Positions 1-10,650 of a DNA stretch of 64,000 nt are shown here, piece by piece (the first letter of the stretch is position 1; every line of letters starts with the position of its first letter). Under the pieces are notes generated by a model. It made no database searches, had not been told where the DNA came from, and was given only the letters and a program-made list of their open reading frames with translations. A program made the position numbers and the translations under genes. Origin of the DNA: Lachnospiraceae bacterium (GTDB taxonomy: Bacteria > Bacillota > Clostridia > Lachnospirales > Lachnospiraceae); assembly GCA_024683645.1 (NCBI GenBank), contig JAIKYA010000075.1:41008-105007 (forward strand), in the 5' to 3' direction.

Positions 1-2368
1 GACCGATAGCCGAAGGCACGGCATACTTATCACTCATCATGGGTTCCGACTCGGCTATCTCCACACCGGTCTTTTCGCTGAGTCCGAACATGTCGGCATA
101 TTTCCTGAGCTTTTCGATACCGTAGGCATCGTTATAGCCTTCCCCGTCGCCTGAAAGTCTGTATCCGACCTCGTAAAAATAGCAGTTGCAGGAGTTCTCT
201 ATAGCACCGGTCAGGTTCAGTTCCCCGTGATTACCGGGATTTATCCAGCACTGGGGCGGCGTGCCGGCCAGCTTTGTAAAAATACCCTCGCACTCTATTA
301 TGGACCCTTCCGAGATCACGCCTTCCTCAACGCCCGCCACACTCGATACCATCTTAAAGGTGGAACCGGGTGCTGTTCTCTGCTGTGTCGCATAATTCCA
401 CAAGGGGTTGGAATGGTCCTGCGAAAGCTTGGCCAGATAAGCCGAATCCGCGGTATTGGCCAGTCTGTTCGTATCGTAGCCGGGATAGGATACCAGTGCC
501 AGCACTTCTCCGTTATCAGGTGCCGTTATCACGACTGATCCGGAACAGGGCTCCAGTCCCAGCTGCGCCGGTGTGATATAGATATTTCTGATAAGATATG
601 AAACAAAATGAAAACTGTCCGTCTCACCGTTTTTCAGCTTTTCTATCCTTGAAAAATCTACAGGTATCAGGTCCTGCTCCCAGAGTATCATGCATGCATC
701 ACGTCCCGAGATCATATCCGAATGCAGCAGATATTTGTACAGCTTCTTCGAAAAATCAAGGTTGGTGGACAGATGACTGACAACGTAAGCGGTTATGGCC
801 TTATATATCTCTCCGGAATCCGCATAACGGTTATCAAGCGTAAGTTTGCTGATATCTATCCACTGCATTGATATGCAGTACATCAGATATTCCTTCATGC
901 TTATGGTCTCGTTGATCCTCCAGTTTTTATAGGTCTCATCTTCCGTATCCACCACATCACTCTTTATGATGCCGTAGTTTGCATTGGAAAGCATGGCTAT
1001 GATAAAGCTTTCATATTCCTTATCCTCGTCTTCCAGTTCGTTATACGGCGTATCCGAAGTCATAAGATCATATTCTATATGTCTTAAGGCATCTGCCTGC
1101 TTTATGGCAAACTGTGAATACACCTTCTTTTCGTAATCCCCCGCATAACTTTTTGCCATATGCTTCAGATTGATCACATTGTTGTCAAAAAAAGCATTAT
1201 ATACATCGTAGACAGGAATAAGCCGGTTACGTCCGTGCTGTTCCACTTTTTTCTCATTTACCAGGCGGCTGACCAGTATACCCGCTATCTTCTGTTCCAG
1301 CAGGTTGTAAGCGGCCATCTGCAGCTCCGCATCAAGCGTCAGATATATGTCATTTCCCGGCAGAGGCAGTTTTACGTTGTTTCTCTCTATGATCCGTCCC
1401 ACATTATCAACGAAGAGCTGTTCGCTTCCGCTGCTCCCTTTCAGCTCGCTCTCCATGGACAGTTCTATGCCGGTCTTGCCTATATAGTCATTGGTAGTGT
1501 AGTCGGGATTTTTCAGCGAATACTCTTCATATTCGCTCTGTGATATCCTTCCGGTATATCCGGTCACCTGAGAAAAATAGACCGAATGGTTGTAGCGTCT
1601 CACCGTATCCTGTGCCACCGACACTCCCTGAAGCGCATCGGAATTTTCCATGATCACGGCTACCGTCTTATCACTGACATCGGTAGCAACGGTAGTAGCG
1701 ATATATTTGGTAAAGCTGTTCATGCTGAGGTGATATCTGATGATGGCTATCTTCAGCATCTCCTCTTTGCTGTAACCCATCTGCGGAAAGAAGGTGACCT
1801 TATTCCCCGTCTTGGTATAAGAGCCTATACCATAGACCTGTGAAGAGCAGAGATACTCCATGACTTCATCGGGATTAGAGGTCTTTTCGGCATATTTCAG
1901 ATCCCCGATCACAGCATGTCCGTAAATATCAGCAAGAAATCTCAGATGCTGGTTGCCTTCGTGTGAAAAGCAGAAATTGTCCCCCTCATCCAGATACAGT
2001 CCGAAATCATTGATGATATGGTCTCCGTTCTTTTCTATGATCCTTATCATCTTAAGTATTATACCGTTCAGTGTCTCGTTCTTGCGCTTTCCGGACTCTA
2101 TGGTATCTGTCAGCGTTATGGAATAGGCCAGCTCATTATAAGCAAGGAGCTGGCCGTTTCTGTCATATATGTTTCCTCTGGCTCCCGGTATATTGACTTC
2201 CTTCTCGATATTCAGGGCAAAGTTGTTCATATATTCCCTGCCGTGAACGATCTGCAGCGAAAAGACCCTTGCGATAAGCGTCCCCGTAACGATCCCCAGC
2301 AGGATATAAGGGAGCAGAAATCTCGAATGTATGAAAGCTGATATTTTTTCTCGTATTGCTTCAAGCAT
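1..2368 (-). CDS. mrdA: Penicillin-binding protein 2 (class B transpeptidase), 3' end truncated by the window edge
   Basis: Not in the ORF track; read manually. The start at 2368 gives MLEAIREKISAFIHSRFLLP. In-frame STFK active site (APGSTFKM; its Met codon at 350-352 is in frame with 2368) and an SxN motif (ENSCNYYFY). It lies directly downstream of mreD. Confidence 0.9.
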   Translation of the reverse strand, partial: MLEAIREKISAFIHSRFLLPYILLGIVTGTLIARVFSLQIVHGREYMNNFALNIEKEVNIPGARGNIYDRNGQLLAYNELAYSITLTDTIESGKRKNETLNGIILKMIRIIEKNGDHIINDFGLYLDEGDNFCFSHEGNQHLRFLADIYGHAVIGDLKYAEKTSNPDEVMEYLCSSQVYGIGSYTKTGNKVTFFPQMGYSKEEMLKIAIIRYHLSMNSFTKYIATTVATDVSDKTVAVIMENSDALQGVSVAQDTVRRYNHSVYFSQVTGYTGRISQSEYEEYSLKNPDYTTNDYIGKTGIELSMESELKGSSGSEQLFVDNVGRIIERNNVKLPLPGNDIYLTLDAELQMAAYNLLEQKIAGILVSRLVNEKKVEQHGRNRLIPVYDVYNAFFDNNVINLKHMAKSYAGDYEKKVYSQFAIKQADALRHIEYDLMTSDTPYNELEDEDKEYESFIIAMLSNANYGIIKSDVVDTEDETYKNWRINETISMKEYLMYCISMQWIDISKLTLDNRYADSGEIYKAITAYVVSHLSTNLDFSKKLYKYLLHSDMISGRDACMILWEQDLIPVDFSRIEKLKNGETDSFHFVSYLIRNIYITPAQLGLEPCSGSVVITAPDNGEVLALVSYPGYDTNRLANTADSAYLAKLSQDHSNPLWNYATQQRTAPGSTFKMVSSVAGVEEGVISEGSIIECEGIFTKLAGTPPQCWINPGNHGELNLTGAIENSCNCYFYEVGYRLSGDGEGYNDAYGIEKLRKYADMFGLSEKTGVEIAESEPMMSDKYAVPSAIG

Positions 2369-2369
2369 C

Positions 2370-2930
2370 TTAGCCCTTCACCTCCCGTTCCACGGACTGT
2401 GCAAGGTTCTGTCTGTTCCTTTCTTCTTCACCGGGATCGTAATTGATCACCCTCACCTCAAGAAACAAAAGCAGCGGGTAAATGATGACTGCCGAAACAC
2501 AGGTCAGTAAAAGTTCCGGAAGCATGCGCCTTGACACATAATCCGAGAAATTAAAGTTATTGCTGAACACATAGAACAGCAGGAAGTACAGCAGCAGATA
2601 GGCCAGTTCGCTTGAGAAAATGAGGGCCAGCGGCATCTTAAAGTCTTTTTCCTCGAAAAATCTGTTACACAGGCCGTTAAGATAACCGACATAAAGATAA
2701 ATGAGCGTATAAAGCCCCAGCCCGCCGGAGTAAAAGATATCCATCGTCAGGCCGCAGAGTATTCCGCTTATCATACCCGCATATTCTCCCCGCATAAAGC
2801 CGAATATACAGGTGATAAGGAGCAAAAGATCCACCGTTGCCCTGCCGGTCGGAAGATATCTCAACAGACAGGTCTGCATGAGAAAAGCAACTGCTATGCT
2901 GATGAGTGTACTAATGATTCGTTTGATCAT
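2370..2930 (-). CDS. mreD: Rod shape-determining protein MreD
   Basis: Small multi-TM protein between mreC and PBP2; typical mreCD-PBP2 order. Confidence 0.85.
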   Translation of the reverse strand: MIKRIISTLISIAVAFLMQTCLLRYLPTGRATVDLLLLITCIFGFMRGEYAGMISGILCGLTMDIFYSGGLGLYTLIYLYVGYLNGLCNRFFEEKDFKMPLALIFSSELAYLLLYFLLFYVFSNNFNFSDYVSRRMLPELLLTCVSAVIIYPLLLFLEVRVINYDPGEEERNRQNLAQSVEREVKG

Positions 2931-3789
2931 AGCTTTCTTTCAACCTGGTAATTATCAGAACCTGCGATAAATGTTCAAAATCAGCCACAGGCGTTAAAAG
3001 TCCGGATTTGGTCAGCTGGTTGGAATCGGTATTTATCGATGAGATATAGCCTATCAGTATACCCGGCAGATACTTGTCGCTTATATTCGAGGTAACGACT
3101 TTATCACCCTTCTGTACCTGCGAATCATCATCGATAAGCTGTGAATATGATATACGTCCCTGTTCTATCAGCTGCATGCTTCCGCTCACGATCAGATGAT
3201 CCTGGGTATGAAGTACCGTCGCGCTTACGTTGGAATTGTCGGCTATTATCGTATTGACTCTTGACCAGTTGGGTCCGGTACTGCTGACTATCCCTACCAG
3301 TCCGGCTCCGGCCATAACATTCATGTTTACTTCGATCCCGTCATCCGTTCCCTTATCAATGATAAAGGAATCGAACCAGCTTCCGGAATCGGCCCCTATC
3401 ACTCTGGCGCCTACGGTGTCATATTCCTCGTATACCTGATCGAGTTCATAAAGAGCTCTCAGCTCGGTAAGCTCGTATCTGTCCTGTACCAGTCTCGCAT
3501 TCTCGACCTGCAGCGAATCTATCTCTTCCTGAAGCTTTTTGTTCTCATCGATCAGCTCATCCAGCCTGCGCCTGCGCCCCGCCTGTTCGACCAGATCGTT
3601 GCATACGGAAGTAAGCCCCTTCTGCAGCGGAACGAGTACGGTCCCGGCCAGTGCTCCGCCGGGTCCCACACTTATCTTTCCGTTATAAGTCAGGGCCATT
3701 AAAATGATACAAAGTACGGTCACTGCGAGCAGCGCGTACTTTGGAGGTATTTTCTTCTTTTCGGCTTTCTTTTTTACTACAGGACTCAT
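2911..3789 (-). CDS. mreC: Rod shape-determining protein MreC
   Basis: N-terminal TM, coiled coil, then 'VGARVIGADSGSWFDSFIIDKGTDDGIEVNMNVMAGAGLVGIV', typical of MreC; overlaps mreD by 20 bp. Confidence 0.92.
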   Translation of the reverse strand: MSPVVKKKAEKKKIPPKYALLAVTVLCIILMALTYNGKISVGPGGALAGTVLVPLQKGLTSVCNDLVEQAGRRRRLDELIDENKKLQEEIDSLQVENARLVQDRYELTELRALYELDQVYEEYDTVGARVIGADSGSWFDSFIIDKGTDDGIEVNMNVMAGAGLVGIVSSTGPNWSRVNTIIADNSNVSATVLHTQDHLIVSGSMQLIEQGRISYSQLIDDDSQVQKGDKVVTSNISDKYLPGILIGYISSINTDSNQLTKSGLLTPVADFEHLSQVLIITRLKESYDQTNH

Positions 3790-3800
3790 GTGATATATAT

Positions 3801-4808
3801 TTACTTTCCGTTATCAACCGGAAAAGCAAGACTTGCAAATCTGTTCTCTCTTATTATCGTTGACAGGCCCACGATCACGGAACCAATGGGCTCGTCTATC
3901 ATGTTTACCCTTAAGCCCGTACTCGCCGATAACAGGTGCGAGAGATGCCCGACCTGTGAAGCACCGCCGGACAGATATATGCCACGGTGATGGATATCAA
4001 CTCCCAGTTCGGGAGGAGTACGTTCAAGGATCTGTCTGACGTTATCGACTATCGTATCAAAATGCTCCTTTAAGCATTCGTATACCAGTCTTGTGGATAT
4101 CTCCTTTTCAACGGGAAGGCCTGTCACTATATCCCTTCCGTATACAACGGCATTCTTGCCCTGCGACTCCACTTCGCGTATGGCTATCTTTAACTTTTCG
4201 GAAGTCTTCGAGCCTATAACAAGGTTATATTCTCTCCTTACCGCAGCCTTGATCGCCTCATCAAATTTCAGTCCCCCGGTCTTTATCAGTCTCGACAGGA
4301 CTATGCCGCCCAGTGACAGTACCGATATCTCCGTAGTATCAAAACCGACATTTACCACAAGTATACCCTGACTGGTCTTGACATCTATATCCATGCCCAG
4401 GCCGTCCGCAACCGCTTTTTCAACCACATAAACCCTTCTTGCCTTTACATTGGAATCCCTTACCAGATCATAGAAGGCACGCTTTTCCACCTCGGTAACA
4501 TCCGTGGGTACGGCGATGTAATAATCTGCCGGTCTTATATTGCCTCTGGACAGATCATTGATAAAATAATGTACCAGGGTGTTCATGTTCCTGATATCCG
4601 CGATCACTCCGTTAACAACAGGATAGGATATGTTGATGTTATCGGGCGCTTTCTCATACATGTCAAAAGCCGAATTCCCGTATGCCAGCAGTGTATCTCT
4701 TCCTTCTATGGCTATCATGTTCTTTTCCATAAAGAAGGTGTCGTTATTGGCATTATATATCTTTATATTACTGGATCCCAGATCGATCCCGAATGCAGCG
4801 ATTCCCAT
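3801..4808 (-). CDS. mreB: MreB-like actin homologue (divergent)
   Basis: FGIDLGSSNIKIY phosphate-1-like motif, IAVPTDVTEVEKRAF, TTEISVLSLGGIVLSR, YLSGGASQVGHL; upstream of mreC. Confidence 0.85.
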   Translation of the reverse strand: MGIAAFGIDLGSSNIKIYNANNDTFFMEKNMIAIEGRDTLLAYGNSAFDMYEKAPDNINISYPVVNGVIADIRNMNTLVHYFINDLSRGNIRPADYYIAVPTDVTEVEKRAFYDLVRDSNVKARRVYVVEKAVADGLGMDIDVKTSQGILVVNVGFDTTEISVLSLGGIVLSRLIKTGGLKFDEAIKAAVRREYNLVIGSKTSEKLKIAIREVESQGKNAVVYGRDIVTGLPVEKEISTRLVYECLKEHFDTIVDNVRQILERTPPELGVDIHHRGIYLSGGASQVGHLSHLLSASTGLRVNMIDEPIGSVIVGLSTIIRENRFASLAFPVDNGK

Positions 4809-4961
4809 ATTTTGTTTTCTCCCGCTATATAGTCAGTCCGGTTTTGATCCGCCGGACCTGTGTTATAGTAAGCATCCTTGCGTAAACATTTTAGTCAGCA
4901 CTATCCGATCGTGTTTACTATAATCCGCAAAAAGCGTAAATATTATATCACGTAGGCGCAC

Positions 4962-6239
4962 TCAAAACAAGCCGTTATTTACCCGTTTAAGCTCTTCCAC
5001 ACTTCTCATTATACCGTATTTGCCATGCACCCAGGTAAGTCCGCCCTGGAAATACACGTTATACGGCTCCTTCAGCGGGCCGTCAGCAGAAAGCTCTATG
5101 GATGAGCCGCTCACAAAAGCTCCGGCTGCCATTATCACTTTCGCGTCATATCCCGGCATATCCCAGGCTTCTGGAGTCACAAATGAATCTATTGGCGCGG
5201 CCGCCTGTATCCCCTTGCAGAACGCATTCAGATTATCCTCCGTATTAAGGGTCACGGCCTGTATGATATCATGACGCGCTTCGGCTGCAGGCGGGTATAC
5301 TCCAAAGCCCAGCTTTTCATATACGGCGGCCGCAAAAACAGCGGTCTTTAATGCAGCCGCAGTTACCGTCGGTGCCAGGAAGAAGCCCTGGTAAAAATCC
5401 TTCATTATTCCCAGCGAAGCTCCCACTTCCTTTGCCAGCCCGGGAGAAGTCAGTCTCCTTGCCGCATTTTCCACATACTCCTTTTTACCTGCTATATAAC
5501 CGCCCGTGGGACACAGTCCGCCTCCGGGATTCTTTATCAGCGATCCGACTATCAGATCAGCACCTGCCTCAGACGGCTCCCTTACATCAACGAATTCACC
5601 GTAGCAGTTATCCACCTGGACTATCACATCGGGTTTTATGCCTTTTATAAAGCTTATCAGCTCGCCTATGCGTTCGACGGACAGGGTCGGTCTCGTCTGG
5701 TAGCCCTTGGAACGCTGTATCGTGACCATTTTTGTCTTATCATTTATCGCAGCCTTAATGGCCTCGTAGTCAAAGCTGCCGTCATCCTTAAGGTCTGCCT
5801 GGCGGTAGCTCACGCCGTATTCGGCAAGAGAACCGGGTGCTTTTCTGATACCTATGACCTCCTCCAGTGTATCATAAGGCTTTCCCACCGGACTTAAGAG
5901 TTCATCTCCGGGGCGCAGGTTTCCGGACAGCGATACAGCCAGCGCATGTGTTCCGCAGGTTATCTGTGGCCGCACCAGTGCGTCCTCTGTCTTAAATACC
6001 CTCGAATACACTCTCTCTAGTGTATCCCGGCCTATATCCCCGTAACCGTAGCCCGTTGTGCCCATCAGGCAGGCTTCCCCGACCTGCTCGTCATGAAAAG
6101 CCTTTAGTACCTTCAGCTGGTTGTATTCAGCCCGCTTATCTATAACTTCAAATCTTTCCTTCAGACTCTCTGCCACTCCTGAACAGAAATCATATACTTC
6201 CCCGCTTATCCCCAGTTCTTCATACATTTGCTCTGTCAT
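4962..6239 (-). CDS. Methionine gamma-lyase family / aluminium-resistance-type PLP-dependent protein
   Basis: PLP fold type I signatures: FKTEDALVRPQITCGTHALAVSLSGNLRPGDELLSPVGKPYDTLEEVIG, VDNCYGEFVDVREPSEAGADLIVGSLIKNPGGG. Confidence 0.85.
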   Translation of the reverse strand: MTEQMYEELGISGEVYDFCSGVAESLKERFEVIDKRAEYNQLKVLKAFHDEQVGEACLMGTTGYGYGDIGRDTLERVYSRVFKTEDALVRPQITCGTHALAVSLSGNLRPGDELLSPVGKPYDTLEEVIGIRKAPGSLAEYGVSYRQADLKDDGSFDYEAIKAAINDKTKMVTIQRSKGYQTRPTLSVERIGELISFIKGIKPDVIVQVDNCYGEFVDVREPSEAGADLIVGSLIKNPGGGLCPTGGYIAGKKEYVENAARRLTSPGLAKEVGASLGIMKDFYQGFFLAPTVTAAALKTAVFAAAVYEKLGFGVYPPAAEARHDIIQAVTLNTEDNLNAFCKGIQAAAPIDSFVTPEAWDMPGYDAKVIMAAGAFVSGSSIELSADGPLKEPYNVYFQGGLTWVHGKYGIMRSVEELKRVNNGLF

Positions 6240-6328
6240 TTTATTCCATCCTTTTCATTGTAATGATCTTTGGTGATTTTATCTCAAATATCCTCCGATG
6301 GCAAATAATATCTGCCGTCCCTCTTCAT

Positions 6329-6357
6329 TTGCACTAAATTGCGTTTTATTGTATAAT
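6329..6357 (+). promoter_or_regulatory. Sigma-A-type promoter TTGCAC-17-TATAAT for the 6396 gene
   Basis: -35 TTGCAC (6329-6334), 17-nt spacer, -10 TATAAT (6352-6357), about 38 nt before the ATG at 6396; GAGGT Shine-Dalgarno just upstream. Confidence 0.75.
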
Positions 6358-6395
6358 ACCTCTTCGTGTTATGAAAGTTTACTCTGAGGTGTTAT

Positions 6396-9300
6396 ATGAA
6401 AGAAGGAATATTCAGACTCGGCATCGACATAGGTTCCACTACCGTTAAGATAGCCGTTATCGATAAAGACAACAATCTGCTCTTTTCGGATTACGAGAGA
6501 CATTTTGCCAACATAAGGGAGACTCTTAAAAATCTGCTTGATAAAGCATATAAAGAGCTTGGTGATATGACTGTCTGGCCCGTGATCACAGGTTCCGGCG
6601 GCCTTACCCTTGCCAAACATCTTGAAGTCGATTTTGTACAGGAAGTGATAGCGGTAAGTACCGCGCTTGAAACCTTTGCGCCCAAGACCGATGTGGCTAT
6701 CGAACTTGGCGGTGAAGATGCCAAGATCATCTACTTTGAAAACGGTAACGTAGAGCAGCGCATGAACGGTATCTGTGCCGGAGGCACCGGCTCCTTTATC
6801 GACCAGATGGCGGCTCTTATCCAGACCGATGCTTCAGGGCTTAATGAATATGCAAAAGACTATAAGTCACTCTACACCATAGCCGCAAGATGCGGAGTTT
6901 TTGCAAAAACGGATATACAGCCGCTCATCAATGACGGTGCCACGAGAGAAGACCTTTCGGCTTCCATCTTCCAGGCTGTTGTAAACCAGACCATTTCCGG
7001 TCTGGCCTGCGGTAAACCCATACGCGGTCATGTAGCCTTCCTCGGCGGTCCGCTCCACTTTCTTTCCGAGCTGAAGGCAGCCTTCATCCGTACACTTAAA
7101 CTGGATGAAGAACATATCATAGATACAACGAATTCCCATCTTTTCGCTGCCATGGGTTCTGCGCTCAATGCGACTGAGCACGGCGGTCTTATGCTTTCGG
7201 CAATGTGCGACAAGTTGAATGGCGACATCCATATGGAATTTGAAGTGGAACGTATGGAGCCGCTCTTTGCGGATGAAAACGCTTATGCAGAATTCACCAA
7301 ACGCCATGATTCTCACTGTGTAGGCACCGGTGATCTAAAAAAATACTCCGGCAATTACTTCCTCGGGATCGATGCCGGCTCCACCACTACCAAGATGGCA
7401 CTCATAGGCGATAAGGGCGAGCTCTTATGGTCTTTCTACAGCAACAATAACGGTTCCCCCATGGAGACAGCCATTAAAGCCTTCAGGGAACTGCGTGCCC
7501 TGCTTCCCGTTGATTCGCATATCTCCGGCAGCTGTTCTACCGGTTATGGCGAACAGCTTATGAAAGCGGCGTTTTTACTGGACCACGGTCAGGTGGAAAC
7601 AGTAGCCCATTACTATGCCGCCGCATTTTTTGAGCCGCAGGTTGACTGCATACTCGATATCGGCGGACAGGATATGAAATGCATAAAGATAAAGAACGGT
7701 ACCGTTGATTCCGTTCAGCTCAACGAAGCCTGCTCCTCTGGCTGCGGTTCTTTTATAGAGACCTTTGCCAGATCACTGAACCTTGATGTTCGTGATTTTG
7801 CTAAAGAGGCTCTCTTTGCACCTCACCCCATCGATCTGGGTACCAGATGCACAGTCTTTATGAATTCAAAAGTAAAACAGGCCCAGAAAGAAGGTGCATC
7901 CGTCGCCGATATCTCCGCAGGTCTGGCATATTCCGTTATAAAAAATGCACTCTTCAAGGTCATAAAGGTTTCTGATGCTTCGGAGCTCGGCGAACGTATT
8001 GTCGTGCAGGGCGGCACCTTCTATAACGATGCCGTACTCCGCTCTTTTGAAAAGATCGCGAACTGCGAAGCCATACGTCCGGACATAGCCGGTATAATGG
8101 GCGCGTTCGGTGCAGCCCTTATAGCGCGTGAGCGTTTCGACGGCAAAAATGCCTCGGGTATGCTTTCCTTTGATGAGATCGAGCATCTGGAGTTTTCAAC
8201 GACCATGGCCAAATGCCGCGGCTGTCTCAACACCTGCCGCCTGACCATTAATCATTTTTCCGGCGGCCGTAAGTACATTTCCGGCAACCGCTGTGAGCGC
8301 GGTCTCGGAAAGGCAAAGAATGAGAATAACATTCCCAATCTGTTCGAATATAAGCTGAAACGTTTCTTTGACTATGAACCGCTTGCTCCCGACAAGGCTT
8401 TCAGAGGCACTGTCGGCATACCGCGTGTTCTTAATATGTATGAAAACTATCCTTTCTGGGCAACTTTCTTTAAGGAACTGGGTTACAGAGTTGTCCTCTC
8501 CCCGCTTTCCACCAGAAAGATCTATGAACTCGGTATAGAATCCATTCCCAGCGAATCGGAGTGTTATCCGGCCAAGCTGGCTCACGGACATGTACAATGG
8601 CTTATAGAACAGCAGGTTGATTTCATCTTCTATCCTTCACTTTTTTACGAGCGTGATGAGACTGAAGGTGCCACAAATCATTATAACTGCCCCATAGTCA
8701 CTTCCTATCCCGAAAATATTAAGAACAATATCGAGGAGATAGGCCGGGGTGATGTTGTATTCAGACATCCTTTCATGTCCTTTAAGGATCTTGATACCAT
8801 CGTGCCGCCCCTTGTTGAGGAGTTTTCCGAAATAGACAAAAACCTCATTGCCTCAGCTGCTCAAAAAGCCTGGGCTGAGCTCGAGTGCGCACATAAGGAC
8901 ATGCAGAAAAAAGGTGAAGAGGTCCTTAAGTATATCGAGGATACAAAAACCCGCGGCATAGTGCTTGCGGGACGCCCCTACCATATCGATCCGGAGATCA
9001 ATCACGGCATACCCGAGCTCATCACTTCCTACAATATAGCCGTGCTTACGGAAGATTCGGTCTCACATCTGGCCAAGCCTGACAGGCCGCTCATCGTGTC
9101 CGACCAGTGGATGTATCACTCAAGGTTATATGCTGCAGCGACCTATGTTCGTACCAGAGACGATCTGGACCTTATCCAGCTCAATTCCTTCGGTTGCGGA
9201 CTTGACGCCGTCACCACCGACCAGGTGGCCGATATACTTACAGGCTCAGATAAGATATATACCTGTTTAAAGATAGACGAAGTCAATAACCTGGGCGCCG

Positions 9301-10628
9301 CCCGCATACGTGTACGTTCACTGATAGCCGCTCTTGAAGTAAAGGAAAAGAAGAAGGAAAAGCGAACGATAAACAAAACCTCCTATGAGAGGGTGATCTT
9401 TACCGAAGAAATGCGTGATCAGGGATATACCATTCTGGCCCCCCAGATGTCCCCTCTTCATTTCGATATGTTCGCACCGGCTCTGAAAGCCTGCGGTTAT
9501 ACATTGAAAGTGCTGGATAACGACAACAGGCATTCCGTTGATGTCGGTCTGAAGTACGTAAACAACGATGCCTGCTACCCTTCACTCTGCGTGGTCGGTC
9601 AGCTTATGGATGCCGTACTTTCCGGGGAATATGATACGAACAGACTCGCCCTTATGATGACCCAGACCGGAGGCGGCTGTCGTGCGACCAACTACGTCGG
9701 TTTCATCAGAAGAGCCTTAAGAAAAGCCGGACTCGAGCACATCCCCGTGATATCGCTCAACTTAAACGGCTTCGAGCCCAACCCCGGCTTTAAGATAGAT
9801 CTGAAACTCGCGATCAAGCTGCTCTATGCCGCGCTTTTCGGTGATATCTTCATGCGCTGCATTTACCGCATGCGTCCTTATGAGCTTACACCCGGAAGTG
9901 TTGAGGAAGTACATCAGAAATGGCTTAAGATATGTACTGATTTCATTGTTTCGCCCCATCCACGCTTCTCACAGTATAAAAAGATATGCCGTGATATGAT
10001 CGCGGACTTTGACAATATCCCCATCAATGAGGAAAGAAAGCCCCGTGTCGGTATCGTCGGAGAGATCCTGGTGAAATTTGCACCGGCAGCAAACAATCAT
10101 CTTGTGGATCTGCTTGAAAGTGAAGGCGCCGAGGCCGTAGTACCCGATCTGCTGGATTTCATGTACTACTGCTTATACAACCAGATATACAAAGCAGAAC
10201 ATCTGGGCACAAGCAAAAAGACGGCAAGGAATTCCAGGCTCGGTATCAGCGGCATGAATTTCATACGTTCCTTCCCTGCCAAAGCCCTGAAAAAAAGCAG
10301 GCACTTCGATGCGCCCGCTGATATTAATGATCTGGTAAAGTATGCCAGGGATATCGTTTCTATCGGTAACCAGACCGGTGAAGGCTGGTTCCTTACAGGC
10401 GAGATGCTGGAGCTCATACACTCCGGCACACCCAATATAGTCTGCACACAGCCCTTCGGCTGCCTGCCAAACCATGTAGTCGGCAAGGGTGTGATAAAGG
10501 CCTTGAGAAAACAGCATCCGGAATCAAATATAGTTGCTATCGACTACGATCCCGGTGCCAGCGAAGTCAACCAGTTAAACCGCATCAAGCTGATGCTCAG
10601 TGCGGCAAGAAAGAAACAGCACGGGTGA
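6396..10628 (+). CDS. Giant acyl-CoA dehydratase activase-related protein (two BcrAD/BadFG-type ASKHA domains + DUF2229 + HgdB-like C-terminal region)
   Basis: Two ATPase modules: [16 protein letters not shown]...[16 protein letters not shown] and [16 protein letters not shown]...[17 protein letters not shown]-terminal Cys-containing region: [22 protein letters not shown]. Confidence 0.9.
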   Translation: MKEGIFRLGIDIGSTTVKIAVIDKDNNLLFSDYERHFANIRETLKNLLDKAYKELGDMTVWPVITGSGGLTLAKHLEVDFVQEVIAVSTALETFAPKTDVAIELGGEDAKIIYFENGNVEQRMNGICAGGTGSFIDQMAALIQTDASGLNEYAKDYKSLYTIAARCGVFAKTDIQPLINDGATREDLSASIFQAVVNQTISGLACGKPIRGHVAFLGGPLHFLSELKAAFIRTLKLDEEHIIDTTNSHLFAAMGSALNATEHGGLMLSAMCDKLNGDIHMEFEVERMEPLFADENAYAEFTKRHDSHCVGTGDLKKYSGNYFLGIDAGSTTTKMALIGDKGELLWSFYSNNNGSPMETAIKAFRELRALLPVDSHISGSCSTGYGEQLMKAAFLLDHGQVETVAHYYAAAFFEPQVDCILDIGGQDMKCIKIKNGTVDSVQLNEACSSGCGSFIETFARSLNLDVRDFAKEALFAPHPIDLGTRCTVFMNSKVKQAQKEGASVADISAGLAYSVIKNALFKVIKVSDASELGERIVVQGGTFYNDAVLRSFEKIANCEAIRPDIAGIMGAFGAALIARERFDGKNASGMLSFDEIEHLEFSTTMAKCRGCLNTCRLTINHFSGGRKYISGNRCERGLGKAKNENNIPNLFEYKLKRFFDYEPLAPDKAFRGTVGIPRVLNMYENYPFWATFFKELGYRVVLSPLSTRKIYELGIESIPSESECYPAKLAHGHVQWLIEQQVDFIFYPSLFYERDETEGATNHYNCPIVTSYPENIKNNIEEIGRGDVVFRHPFMSFKDLDTIVPPLVEEFSEIDKNLIASAAQKAWAELECAHKDMQKKGEEVLKYIEDTKTRGIVLAGRPYHIDPEINHGIPELITSYNIAVLTEDSVSHLAKPDRPLIVSDQWMYHSRLYAAATYVRTRDDLDLIQLNSFGCGLDAVTTDQVADILTGSDKIYTCLKIDEVNNLGAARIRVRSLIAALEVKEKKKEKRTINKTSYERVIFTEEMRDQGYTILAPQMSPLHFDMFAPALKACGYTLKVLDNDNRHSVDVGLKYVNNDACYPSLCVVGQLMDAVLSGEYDTNRLALMMTQTGGGCRATNYVGFIRRALRKAGLEHIPVISLNLNGFEPNPGFKIDLKLAIKLLYAALFGDIFMRCIYRMRPYELTPGSVEEVHQKWLKICTDFIVSPHPRFSQYKKICRDMIADFDNIPINEERKPRVGIVGEILVKFAPAANNHLVDLLESEGAEAVVPDLLDFMYYCLYNQIYKAEHLGTSKKTARNSRLGISGMNFIRSFPAKALKKSRHFDAPADINDLVKYARDIVSIGNQTGEGWFLTGEMLELIHSGTPNIVCTQPFGCLPNHVVGKGVIKALRKQHPESNIVAIDYDPGASEVNQLNRIKLMLSAARKKQHG

Positions 10629-10650
10629 TCATACACCCATGCTGTTTTTT
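10614..10650. terminator. Hairpin terminator between and inside convergent gene ends
   Basis: aaacagcacgggtg-atcata-cacccatgctgtttttt: about 14-bp stem with one mismatch, A tract on the left and T tract on the right. Confidence 0.75.

Noticed and set aside
6867-7316. Minus-strand ORFs inside the 6396-10628 gene
   Set aside because: Antisense shadow frames of a clearly coding gene.
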